Below are positions 10,081-18,986 of a DNA stretch of 64,000 bases, one piece after another (the stretch's first letter is position 1; each line of letters opens with the position of its first letter). The notes below the pieces were generated by a model. That model ran no database searches and was not told the DNA's origin. It worked only from the letters and a program-made list of their open reading frames with translations. The translations under genes were made by a program, and so were the position numbers. The stretch comes from Candidatus Poribacteria bacterium (GTDB taxonomy: Bacteria; Poribacteria; WGA-4E; UBA9662), in NCBI GenBank assembly GCA_002709695.1, contig PAQF01000025.1, forward strand, positions 1 to 64,000. The letters are read 5' to 3'.

Positions 10081-10940
10081 AAACTTGGACCGTCATTGAG
10101 CTTGTCGAGTGGACAACCAAGTTTTTTGAAAGTTTTGGTATTCTAAGTGCACGTTTGGACGCAGAGCTTCTGTTGAGCCACGTCCTAAAAAAAGACCGAT
10201 TGCAGTTGTACCTTGATTTCGACATGCCAGTTTTCCATCCTCACTTATCGACATTCCGTACACTGATTAAAACACGATCTAATCGAGTTCCAATTAGCTA
10301 CATAATAAGTTCCCGCGAATTCATGTCACTAAGTTTCTATGTTGATGAACGTGTGCTGATCCCTCGACCGGAAACCGAAATTCTGGTTGAAACTGTCCTA
10401 GGTTCACAAAAAACACCATGCCACATTCTTGAAATTGGCACAGGTAGTGGGGCCATCGCAATCAGTTTAGCAGTAAACCAACCAACATGGGAAATCACCG
10501 CTACAGATATATCGACAGCAGCGATTGATGTCGCCAAACATAATACAAAACAACATCAATGCGAGGAACAAATCACTTTTGTAACCGGAGATCTTTTCGA
10601 ACCGGTTACAGAACTGGATACTCTCAAATACGATTGGATTATTTCAAATCCACCCTACATAGGAACCAAAGATATTAACACACTCACAACGGATGTGAAG
10701 GACAATGAACCTGAAGTAGCTTTATTTGCAGGATATAGCGGTCTGGATATAATTCAAAGATTGATTGACGAGACACCAGCATTCCTAAAAAAAGAAGGAA
10801 AACTAATGCTTGAAATTGGTCACAACCAAAGTCAGCAAGTGCAAGATTTAATCAGTTCAAACCCTGCCTACAAGAGCTATAGTATCATTCCAGATCTTTC
10901 TGGAATCGACCGCTTTATCTTAGCCACAGCCCGAAATTAG
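10077..10940 (+). CDS. prmC: peptide chain release factor N(5)-glutamine methyltransferase
   Basis: SAM motif ILEIGTGSGAIAISLA and catalytic NPPY (DWIISNPPYIG); GTG start overlaps the prfA stop (GTGA). Confidence 0.93.
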   Translation: MKTWTVIELVEWTTKFFESFGILSARLDAELLLSHVLKKDRLQLYLDFDMPVFHPHLSTFRTLIKTRSNRVPISYIISSREFMSLSFYVDERVLIPRPETEILVETVLGSQKTPCHILEIGTGSGAIAISLAVNQPTWEITATDISTAAIDVAKHNTKQHQCEEQITFVTGDLFEPVTELDTLKYDWIISNPPYIGTKDINTLTTDVKDNEPEVALFAGYSGLDIIQRLIDETPAFLKKEGKLMLEIGHNQSQQVQDLISSNPAYKSYSIIPDLSGIDRFILATARN

Positions 10941-11023
10941 ATCTCAATGTCTGATAAAAAACCAAGTGACACCGAAAACTCATCCCACTTCAAAAATGGA
11001 GTTGATCTTCACATTACCAAATA

Positions 11024-12259
11024 TCAAAGTCGATCAGTAGTATAAGCATCTAAAAGCTTATCATCAATCTCCAAACCAAACCCAGGCGAATCCGTCAGAA
11101 AAAAATAGCCGTCATCTGGAGTTGGCCGTAGCAATCGAAATAACTCATTTTCAACTGCCTGTTGCGACAAGCCAAAAGTTTCTGCCATGCAAAACATTGG
11201 CAGACACGCAATCAAGTGTAATCCCCACGGAGTACCCGCTTGGTGCGGCCAAGTTGGAATTCCTATTTCAGCCGCTTCGAAGGCAATCCTAAGACATTCA
11301 CCGAATCCACCCGCCCAGCTAATATCTGGTTGTATCATATCAGCGGCTTGCCAACGTAGAAGTTCACGGAATCCATAACGGGTAAACTCATGTTCACCTG
11401 AAACAATCCAAATGTCTTCAATCTGTTGAACAAGCTTAGCCATACCTTCGTAATCATCTAAGGCAACAGGTTCTTCAATCCATTTGAGGCCCAGATCGGA
11501 TGTTACCTCCGCAAACCTAAGCGTATAAGCAACATCCCATCGCAGGTAGATATCTACCATCAGCTCTACACTTTTCGGTATTTCTCGACGAGCACAGTGT
11601 ACAATCTCCAGATTTTCAGAAAAGCCGATATCTCCTTGGAGAGGCCCGTTTCGCAAAGGAATCTTACAAGCGCTAAACCCTTGATCCGCATAGGATTTAA
11701 CGTCTGTACCTGTTGCATAAGCAGGGATAACTAACTTAGGTTCATCAGTAATTAAACGATATACTGGCATATCCAGAATCTTCCCGCAGAGATCCCATAA
11801 AGCTAGATCAATACCACTTAAAGCATAAATCACTAGTCCTCGCCGTCCATAAATGGAGGTCACATGATACAAATTCTCCCATATAGACTCTACATCGAGC
11901 GGATCCTGATCCAAGACAAAATACTGCATATGACGATCGATGATCAACGAAGCAGCCAAGCCACCTCCGCCTAAGCCATAACCTTTTACCCCTTTGTCGG
12001 TAGTAATTTCAACCATCAGTGCGCCCGCTTGGGCCGCAAAAGGACCACGCCAATCAACATGGTCACTAGAAACCGAAGAAGCGACAAAACGAGATTGATC
12101 ATTAAAAGTGGAAAAAGCCATTGATGGCATAGTCGCCGGATTGAGATTAATTTGCCATGTCCGAATTCCAATAATTTTGTGACGTGAAGGAACCTTGCAT
12201 TTCAAATCTTCAAACCGATCTGGCATCGATGCCAAAACATTGTTAAATTCCTTAAACAT
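11024..12259 (-). CDS. enolase-superfamily (mandelate racemase/muconate lactonizing enzyme) protein
   Basis: ALSGIDLALWDLCGKILDMPVYRL, ELMVDIYLRWDVAYTLRFAEVTSDLGLKWIEEPVALDDYEG, GEHEFTRYGFRELLRWQAADMIQPDISWAGG. Confidence 0.88.
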   Translation of the reverse strand: MFKEFNNVLASMPDRFEDLKCKVPSRHKIIGIRTWQINLNPATMPSMAFSTFNDQSRFVASSVSSDHVDWRGPFAAQAGALMVEITTDKGVKGYGLGGGGLAASLIIDRHMQYFVLDQDPLDVESIWENLYHVTSIYGRRGLVIYALSGIDLALWDLCGKILDMPVYRLITDEPKLVIPAYATGTDVKSYADQGFSACKIPLRNGPLQGDIGFSENLEIVHCARREIPKSVELMVDIYLRWDVAYTLRFAEVTSDLGLKWIEEPVALDDYEGMAKLVQQIEDIWIVSGEHEFTRYGFRELLRWQAADMIQPDISWAGGFGECLRIAFEAAEIGIPTWPHQAGTPWGLHLIACLPMFCMAETFGLSQQAVENELFRLLRPTPDDGYFFLTDSPGFGLEIDDKLLDAYTTDRL

Positions 12260-12346
12260 AATAGTTTCCCCATGCGATTGAAAGGAGATTATTAAACACA
12301 GATTTTGGCAACTTAATTGTTGGCTTTCCCACTTCCAAATTGATAC

Positions 12347-13351
12347 CTATCCACGAAGTTGGATGTATTCTGGTTGGGCAATCTGCATCTCCTGTGGAAC
12401 CAAACCCTGAAGAATTGCTTCTAGGTCATTAGTAACCATGCGGCCAATATTATATAGTGCTTCTCCAATAGCACCCGCACGATGAGATGAAAGAATCACA
12501 TTTGACAATCCACGGATAGGATGATCAAGTGGCAACGGTTCCTCCGGATACACATCAATGGCAGCTTTGAAACATCCTTCAACCAACATCTCAGTCAAAA
12601 CATCAAAATCAACAACATGTGATCTACTAAGCAAAACGAATACGGACTCAGCTGAAATATGGTTCAAGCGATCGCGGTTCAAGAGAGCCTGGTTGGAAAT
12701 CGCTGGTACCGCTAAAACGAAAATGATACGTGAGGTAGCTAATAATACATCGAGATCAACTGGTGTGACCCCCTGAGTCCGCAAGTAAGTATCTGTCAAC
12801 CATGGATCATAAACCTGTATTGGACAGCGAAAGGGTTCCAGTAAAGGCTTCAAAGAACGCGCTAACCCTCCAAATCCGATGAAGCCAACAAGTTTATCAT
12901 ATAATAAAAATGTCTCACCAAATTCCAAGTGGCTCCAATTAGCTTTTCCTTGACGGAAAGCAGCGTCGTTCCAAACGATCTGACGTGCAGCAGCAATAGC
13001 CATTCCTAATCCCATCTCAGCTACAGCAGGCCCAAAGGCAGGCGAACAACTAAGCACATTAATATTTCGCGAAAAACAGGTAGCATAATCGAGATATTTG
13101 GGGAGAGGAAACCCGCCACTCACTTCTAAAACAGCACGCAATTGAGGAAACTTTGAGACGTCACCATAATGCCAATTCCCAGTGATAATAGCAACAATTT
13201 GATCCTTAACTTTATCTACTTCTTCCATGGGCATCGGTTCATTTTCTGCCCATAGCACATCAGCCGAGGAACGAAGCCGTTCCAAGTCTTCTGGCAGAAA
13301 TATTTTCTCCAACTGACGTTGATGCGGGTCGAGAATCACTTTTTCCTTCAT
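12347..13351 (-). CDS. D-isomer-specific 2-hydroxyacid dehydrogenase family protein
   Basis: NAD-binding GFIGFGGLARSLKPLLEPFRCPIQVYDPW and C-terminal EEPLPLDHPIRGLSNVILSSHRAGAIGEA. Confidence 0.85.
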   Translation of the reverse strand: MKEKVILDPHQRQLEKIFLPEDLERLRSSADVLWAENEPMPMEEVDKVKDQIVAIITGNWHYGDVSKFPQLRAVLEVSGGFPLPKYLDYATCFSRNINVLSCSPAFGPAVAEMGLGMAIAAARQIVWNDAAFRQGKANWSHLEFGETFLLYDKLVGFIGFGGLARSLKPLLEPFRCPIQVYDPWLTDTYLRTQGVTPVDLDVLLATSRIIFVLAVPAISNQALLNRDRLNHISAESVFVLLSRSHVVDFDVLTEMLVEGCFKAAIDVYPEEPLPLDHPIRGLSNVILSSHRAGAIGEALYNIGRMVTNDLEAILQGLVPQEMQIAQPEYIQLRG

Positions 13352-13376
13352 TTTTCACCCTGACTCAACTATCTAT
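13352..13376 (-). promoter_or_regulatory. conserved leader, copy 1: ATAGATAGTTGAGTCAGGGTGAAAA upstream of the start codon
   Basis: Near-identical to the leader at 14494-14516; the GGGTGA portion lies at RBS spacing. Confidence 0.35.
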
Positions 13377-13443
13377 GATTGAACACACATGTTTGAATTT
13401 AGACTCACCCTATAATTCCTCATTCCGTTTTTTGCTTCTGAGT

Positions 13444-14493
13444 TCAGCCTGATAGCTTTTGTTTCTTCAATGTAGTTTGTAATTGTAGCAACAAATCGTC
13501 AGCCGGTTCAAAAGGTATATCAATTGGTTGTCGATAGATAGCACTAGCGTACAAACCCAATACCGCGTTCCATTGATGAAGTGCAATTTTGAGATTAGTT
13601 TCAACAGGTTTGGTGTCGTTTTCAATCCATTGAAACATAGCGTTGGTCAGATTGGCTTGGGCCACATCATTATACCGATTCCGATCTTCAAAAGAGATTT
13701 CCCCACCTCGGAAATCGCCAGGTGCAAAAATTGACCAGCGACCAAATTCCTCAAAAATGACATGGCCCCGCTCAGCGTATCCAGTTACATGAGTGTGCTT
13801 ATAAATCTCCGAACCATCTATAATCTCAGGAGCGGTAAAACCTGTGCTCCATAACCCATAAACACCATTAGCAAACATCACTTGGGCTACCGAGGCATCT
13901 GGTGCAGGATATGGGCTATCAAAACCACCTACCCCACTGATATTACCAAAGACCTGCGTCACTGGTGAATCATCATTAAGTGACATAGCCCAATCAATCA
14001 TATGTGTACCTTGAGCAGATAGATTCATCCGAGCAAAAAAATTGACCCACAACAAGTCACCGAGATCTCCAGATCGAAGTGCTTGACGACAATCCAGCAA
14101 TCGCGGATGCCAGCGAAACTGCTTGCCGACACCAAACTTGGTCTCTGAGCTAGCTTCTAATTGACATAATTTCTGCCAGTCTTCGACACCACAGGCAATA
14201 GGCTTTTCAACCAAACAGGCTGTAACACCAAGATCCGATACCATCTGCATCAAGGGAACCCATTGATCCGGCATAGTTACAATATGGATCAAATCAGGTC
14301 GCTCTTTCTCAATCATTTCCTTCGCATCAGCATAACCAGTAAGACCATAAGTCAAAGCAAATTTTTGGCGACGTTCAACATCAGATAAATTAGTACAGGC
14401 AACTAAATCCCCCCGCTCAATCAATTGATAAGCTTTTGCATGACCATGTGCGCGCCCTCCACATCCAATAATTGCACAACGATATCTTTCCAT
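13444..14493 (-). CDS. Gfo/Idh/MocA family oxidoreductase
   Basis: N-terminal Rossmann RCAIIGCGGRAHGHAKAYQL; VEKPIACGVEDWQKL. Confidence 0.9.
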   Translation of the reverse strand: MERYRCAIIGCGGRAHGHAKAYQLIERGDLVACTNLSDVERRQKFALTYGLTGYADAKEMIEKERPDLIHIVTMPDQWVPLMQMVSDLGVTACLVEKPIACGVEDWQKLCQLEASSETKFGVGKQFRWHPRLLDCRQALRSGDLGDLLWVNFFARMNLSAQGTHMIDWAMSLNDDSPVTQVFGNISGVGGFDSPYPAPDASVAQVMFANGVYGLWSTGFTAPEIIDGSEIYKHTHVTGYAERGHVIFEEFGRWSIFAPGDFRGGEISFEDRNRYNDVAQANLTNAMFQWIENDTKPVETNLKIALHQWNAVLGLYASAIYRQPIDIPFEPADDLLLQLQTTLKKQKLSG

Positions 14494-14516
14494 GTCACCC
14501 TGACCTAAACTATCTA
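14494..14516 (-). promoter_or_regulatory. conserved leader, copy 2: TAGATAGTTTAGGTCAGGGTGAC upstream of the start codon
   Basis: Matches the leader at 13352-13376. Confidence 0.35.
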
Positions 14517-14529
14517 ATAGCGCTATTCC

Positions 14530-15504
14530 TTAAACTCGGGCGAATTTACGAAACGCACGCCAATCTAAAGGAGCTTGACCTCCAGGATAGGAAGTCGAAA
14601 CTTCACCTATATAAAGATTTCCTTGAGAATCAACAGCAATACTATGAGGGGAAAAAAACCTACCCTCGCCAGTCGGATCTTTTTCTCCCCACTCCACTTT
14701 AATATTCCCACTCATATCCCTGATAGTTATGCGAGGATTTGGACTAGTAAAATCAGCCTCTTTTCCCAAATTCATGAATATCCCCCCAATTTCTGCCACA
14801 TATAAGTTGCCATCAGTATCAGCACACATATCACATGGCCAGTATATATCGCTCCATTGCTCAATATACTCCCCTTCGGAGTTAAAAATTTGGATCCGGC
14901 AATTCTGTCGGTCAGCCACGTAAACCCAACCATCTTTATCCACATGAACACTATGTGGTGTCTCAAATTGACCGATCCCAGCTCCTGGTTCTCCCCAAGA
15001 GAAAAGTAACTGCCCTTCCGGAGAAAACTTGTGAACGCGCGCATTTCCATAGCCATCGGTCACGTATAATTCCCCTTCAGGCGACAATGCAACCCAAGTA
15101 GGGAAATTAAACGGCGGTCCTGAACGAACAATATCCGATGGTCGATCTCCCCAAACATAGCCTGTATCTGCAGGATTGTTTGCGGTTTCAATTACCATCA
15201 ACTGTTCACCATCTGACGTAAATCTATAAACTGCATGACCAAAATCATCAACACAAAAAATCGTGTCATCAGGTCCAATAAATATACAGTGAGGACGTTT
15301 GAATAAATCATCTCCCCAAGTTTTCAACAAACTTCCATCCGGATTGAAAACCACTATGCCATTTTTTTCACGAGTGAATGCATACACACAATCCTGCGAA
15401 TCTACGGCGACACCAGGAGTATCCTCAAATATCCATCCCGATGGAAATTCCCCCCAGTCCCTGACTTCACGATAGATAAATTGATCGGAACCAACTTCTC
15501 TCAT
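14530..15504 (-). CDS. NHL-repeat / six-bladed beta-propeller protein
   Basis: Repeats GVAVDSQDCVYAFTREKNGIVVFNPDGSLLKTWG, WVALSPEGELYVTDGYGNARVHKFSPEGQLLFSWG, HSVHVDKDGWVYVADRQNCRIQIFNSEGEYIEQW. Start set at MREVGSDQF, preceded by GGAGAAAAGG. Confidence 0.88.
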   Translation of the reverse strand: MREVGSDQFIYREVRDWGEFPSGWIFEDTPGVAVDSQDCVYAFTREKNGIVVFNPDGSLLKTWGDDLFKRPHCIFIGPDDTIFCVDDFGHAVYRFTSDGEQLMVIETANNPADTGYVWGDRPSDIVRSGPPFNFPTWVALSPEGELYVTDGYGNARVHKFSPEGQLLFSWGEPGAGIGQFETPHSVHVDKDGWVYVADRQNCRIQIFNSEGEYIEQWSDIYWPCDMCADTDGNLYVAEIGGIFMNLGKEADFTSPNPRITIRDMSGNIKVEWGEKDPTGEGRFFSPHSIAVDSQGNLYIGEVSTSYPGGQAPLDWRAFRKFARV

Positions 15505-15605
15505 ATAATCCTTTTCTCCTTTACATTGACCAAACTTGGCTGATATCATTTGAAGTTACTAACCTCGTATTACCCATGTCAAAAACCGAAGATAATCCTC
15601 CCCAC

Positions 15606-16649
15606 CTATGAAAGGTGCACAATTTCCCCAGTTTCAGAGGATTCCATGGCCGCGTCAAAAACCCGCATTACCTCTAGAATCTGCCTGGGCGTAACAATCA
15701 ACTCCACCCCATGATTCAAGACATCAGCAATATTTTGGTAGTAAGATTTCCATGAACCACGAACCGGTTCGACAACAATGTTTTCTTCATTGCCGTTAGC
15801 AACAGTTATAACATTAGCATAATTGTCCAGTGTTTGATCCGCCGCATCAATATCACCAGCTTTCATCGCTGCATCTTGAGGATCAAGACCAAACTTGACC
15901 AAACCACCAAGATTACCTTGCACATACCATCTCGGTTTCGGACTTTTTGCCAGATTGCTGATTTCAATTTGATACCTAACATCATTTTGGTAAGTAATAA
16001 TCAAATTGGCATAGTTTCCAATATCAATATCCCACTGGTCAGTATAATAGATATCACAAAAGACTGTCCTAACGGATGAATCGATCAACTGAAGGGCTTG
16101 ATCAATAAGATGAGCGGGCCAATCAAATAAGATACCACCACTTTGTACTTTAGATCCACGCCATCCCCATCCACGTGGACGGTCGTACTGCATAATCGAA
16201 ACCTGATAAAGATATGGATTCCCCAGTAATCCATCATCAATCACTTTCTTAACAGTCAAGTAATCCCAATCCCAACGACGATTATGGAAGACACTCAAGA
16301 GTACATTATTCCGCTCACTAGCAGTAATCATCATTTCTGCTTCTAGTGCATTCAGACACATAGCCTTGTCTGTCACAACATGCTTACCTGCTTCCATAGC
16401 CTTAATTGCCAACTCAGCATGGACATTATGTGGAGTTGCCAACACTACGAGATCTACTTTATCATCAGCAAGCAGCTGGTCTATATTTTCATAAACCCGA
16501 GCCTTTGGATAGTGTTCGGCAGCTTGTTGTCGTCGCTCCGGATCACGTGTAGCAATAGCATAAAGACCTATCCCCCTAGCTAAACTAATAAGGTAAGAAT
16601 GGTAATATCGACCAGCCATTCCGTATCCCACTACAGCAGCATTAAACAT
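15606..16649 (-). CDS. Gfo/Idh/MocA family oxidoreductase
   Basis: MFNAAVVGYGMAGRYYHSYL; LVVLATPHNVHAELAIKAMEAGKHVVTDKAMC. Confidence 0.9.
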   Translation of the reverse strand: MFNAAVVGYGMAGRYYHSYLISLARGIGLYAIATRDPERRQQAAEHYPKARVYENIDQLLADDKVDLVVLATPHNVHAELAIKAMEAGKHVVTDKAMCLNALEAEMMITASERNNVLLSVFHNRRWDWDYLTVKKVIDDGLLGNPYLYQVSIMQYDRPRGWGWRGSKVQSGGILFDWPAHLIDQALQLIDSSVRTVFCDIYYTDQWDIDIGNYANLIITYQNDVRYQIEISNLAKSPKPRWYVQGNLGGLVKFGLDPQDAAMKAGDIDAADQTLDNYANVITVANGNEENIVVEPVRGSWKSYYQNIADVLNHGVELIVTPRQILEVMRVFDAAMESSETGEIVHLS

Positions 16650-17001
16650 TTTTCACCCCCCCAACCCCAAGGCTTTTATCATATAACTCTAATTACAAAC
16701 AAAGAAACTAAACAGGATCATCCTAACACAACAGCGAACTTTTTTTGAGCAATTAGATTACTATTTAACCTTAAACCGCCCTCAGCGTTCTGGAAAGCGG
16801 TAGAACTTCAGGCTGGTTTCAGAACCGTGCCTTATTACTTAATACCAGTTGTAACTCTGTAACCAATAACAATCTTAGTGAAATTGACCAAAGCTAAGCA
16901 TGCCAAGATCAAGAAATTTTCATTTCACTAATAATCTGCATTTCGAAAGGCTACAATGATGCCTTCCGCACAAATAGATTGACCCTATAAACATACTCTT
17001 C

Positions 17002-17075
17002 AAAAAAAGATAGCCTTGCTCAAGCTATCCTTTCGGGAAATCAATATTTCCTTCCAAGCTAACCAGCAAGGCTAT
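17002..17075 (-). terminator. U-tailed terminator with a long apical insert, after LamG gene A
   Basis: Perfect 11-bp arms 17010-17020 (ATAGCCTTGCT) and 17065-17075 (AGCAAGGCTAT); an A-run at 17002-17008 becomes the U-tract on the minus strand; inner GGAAAT/ATTTCC hairpin. Confidence 0.7.
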
Positions 17076-17121
17076 TAGTGAAGAATTCACTCCACAGGAT
17101 AAAGTTACAGAATGTCAGAAT

Positions 17122-17925
17122 CTAGTATTGGGTTTTAACATTTCCCCAAGTGGCGGCAAGCTTTTCAATACTGTCCACTGACATGGCTCCATCAATTCCA
17201 TCCTCAAAGATGGGTTTAAGCTCAGCTTCACTTAACGCTTTATCAAAGACCATCGCCTCATCCACAGTAATATCACCATACCTAGCACCACAACAATTAT
17301 CACGCCCAATCCAGAGAGGTTTAGCTTCTTCTGCCGCAAGCGGTTCCTTGTTAAGTTTCAATTCACTTTCAATTTTGCCATCAATCAGAATCTTCCACTC
17401 TCCCGTTTTGCTATCGAAGGTACCTGTATACATATGCCACTCGGTAATTTTCTTGGGACCAACTTCACCATCTCTCCAACCACCAGGCTTGTTCCAACAA
17501 CCACCATTGCAAATAGGGAAAGAAACTGTTACCCCTCCTGTATTGTTATGAATAATATAGGCGTCTCTCTTAGACATGATGAATCCGTGGTTATTCCATC
17601 CTGGAGTTTCACTTTTCACCCAAGCAGAAACGGTAATTGCCTTCGTTGGGTTCGCATGTTCCTTAATGGCAACAAAACCAGTTTTACCGTCAAACTTTAT
17701 GGCTTTACCAAACTTACCATCTACCCAGTCACAACCACCTTCAAGTTCCCCTGTAAGTTTATTGCCAGAGTCGTCTTTCGTTTTTTTTCCGCTACCTTCG
17801 TCAAACTTCCACAATCCAACAAGATGCTTTTCGTAATCAAACGCAAAACTTGGAGTTACCAACATCAACCCCATAAACATTAGGCCAAAGTACATCAAAG
17901 CTATTTTCGATACTCTAATTTTCAT
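17122..17925 (-). CDS. secreted LamG/concanavalin-A-like lectin domain protein (paralog A)
   Basis: Signal peptide; LVGLWKFDEGSGKKTKDDSGNKLTGELEGGCDWVDGKFGKAIKFDGKTGFVAI...FDKALSEAELKP; C-terminal tail KLAATWGNVKTQY. Confidence 0.9.
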   Translation of the reverse strand: MKIRVSKIALMYFGLMFMGLMLVTPSFAFDYEKHLVGLWKFDEGSGKKTKDDSGNKLTGELEGGCDWVDGKFGKAIKFDGKTGFVAIKEHANPTKAITVSAWVKSETPGWNNHGFIMSKRDAYIIHNNTGGVTVSFPICNGGCWNKPGGWRDGEVGPKKITEWHMYTGTFDSKTGEWKILIDGKIESELKLNKEPLAAEEAKPLWIGRDNCCGARYGDITVDEAMVFDKALSEAELKPIFEDGIDGAMSVDSIEKLAATWGNVKTQY

Positions 17926-18002
17926 TTGTTCTCACCTTCCCATTTTAATTACCGCATGACCGCGAAAAAACCAGTAACCGAACGACTCAAGGCTACATAT
18001 CC

Positions 18003-18068
18003 AAAAACAAGCAAGAAGCTAGACAAACCACTACAATTAGTAGACACATAACCTAGCTCTCGCTTGTT
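18003..18068 (-). terminator. U-tailed terminator with a 16-bp stem, after LamG gene B
   Basis: Arms 18006-18022 (AACAAGCAAGAAGCTAG) and 18053-18068 (CTAGCTCTCGCTTGTT), one bulge; the A-run from 18003 gives a U-tract on the minus strand. Confidence 0.65.
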
Positions 18069-18098
18069 AAATTAAAAAGGAAACCTTAATGCTAGTTT

Positions 18099-18923
18099 CT
18101 AATATTTGGTCTTAATTTTAACCCACTTGGTAACCAGTTTACTGGCTACTTCTACAGCAGTACCAATTCCATCAAATCCCTTGTCAACAAGGGGTTTAAG
18201 CTCAGCTTCACTTAATGCGGTATCAAAGACCATTACCTCGTCTACAGTAACATCTCCAAACCGGCTACCGCAACAATTATCGCGCCCAATCCAGAGAGGC
18301 TTATCTTTTTCTGCCGCAAGCGGTTTCTTGTCAAGTTGCATTTTACTTTCAACTTTGCCGTCAATAAGAATACGCCAATCTCCCGTTTTGCTATCGAAGG
18401 TACCTGTATACATATGCCACTTGGTAATGTCTTTGGGACCAACTTCGCCGTCTCTCCAACCCTTAGGTTTGTTCCAGCAAGCACCGTTACAAATGGGGAA
18501 AGAAACAGTCACACCGTCTGTATTGTTATGAATAATATAGGCGTCTCTCTTAGACATGATGAACCCGTGGTTATTCCATTTTGGAGTTTTGCTTTTTACC
18601 CAAGCAGAAACAGTAATAGCCGTTGTCGGGTTTGCATGTGGCTTAATGGCAACAAAACCAGTTTTACCATCAAGCTGTATGGCTTTACCAAACTTACCAT
18701 CTACCCATTTACCACTGCCTTTGAGTTCCCCTTCAAGGCCGTTGCCAGAAGAATCCTCTATTGCTGTCCCTTTACCTTCGTCAAACTTCCATAGCCCAAC
18801 AAGATGGTCTTCGTAATCAATTCCTGCCTTTGCAAAACTTGGAGATACCATGATCAACCCCATAAACATGATACTGGTAAATATCAAGACCACCCCTAGT
18901 AACCTGATCTTCATTTGTTTCAC
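18099..18923 (-). CDS. secreted LamG/concanavalin-A-like lectin domain protein (paralog B)
   Basis: Highly similar to paralog A throughout (WNNHGFIMSKRDAYIIHNNT..., PLWIGRDNCCG); tail KLVTKWVKIKTKY. Confidence 0.9.
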   Translation of the reverse strand: MKQMKIRLLGVVLIFTSIMFMGLIMVSPSFAKAGIDYEDHLVGLWKFDEGKGTAIEDSSGNGLEGELKGSGKWVDGKFGKAIQLDGKTGFVAIKPHANPTTAITVSAWVKSKTPKWNNHGFIMSKRDAYIIHNNTDGVTVSFPICNGACWNKPKGWRDGEVGPKDITKWHMYTGTFDSKTGDWRILIDGKVESKMQLDKKPLAAEKDKPLWIGRDNCCGSRFGDVTVDEVMVFDTALSEAELKPLVDKGFDGIGTAVEVASKLVTKWVKIKTKY

Positions 18924-18986
18924 CTCTCATTTGCTTCATTGTTCCAACAAAATTAGTAAATTAAACTAACATTTTATTCAAACAAC

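Noticed and set aside
16775-16806. Apparent interleaved pseudoknot ACCGC/GCGGT with GTTCT/AGAAC
   Set aside because: The second loop would be 0 nt and a 7-nt loop would need to span about 10 bp, so it is sterically unlikely; the arms are more simply part of a palindromic repeat.
17150-17883. Plus-strand ORFs of 133 and 149 aa (and counterparts at 18106-18816) opposite the LamG genes
   Set aside because: Mirror frames of duplicated LamG genes; their mutual similarity comes from the paralogy on the coding strand.
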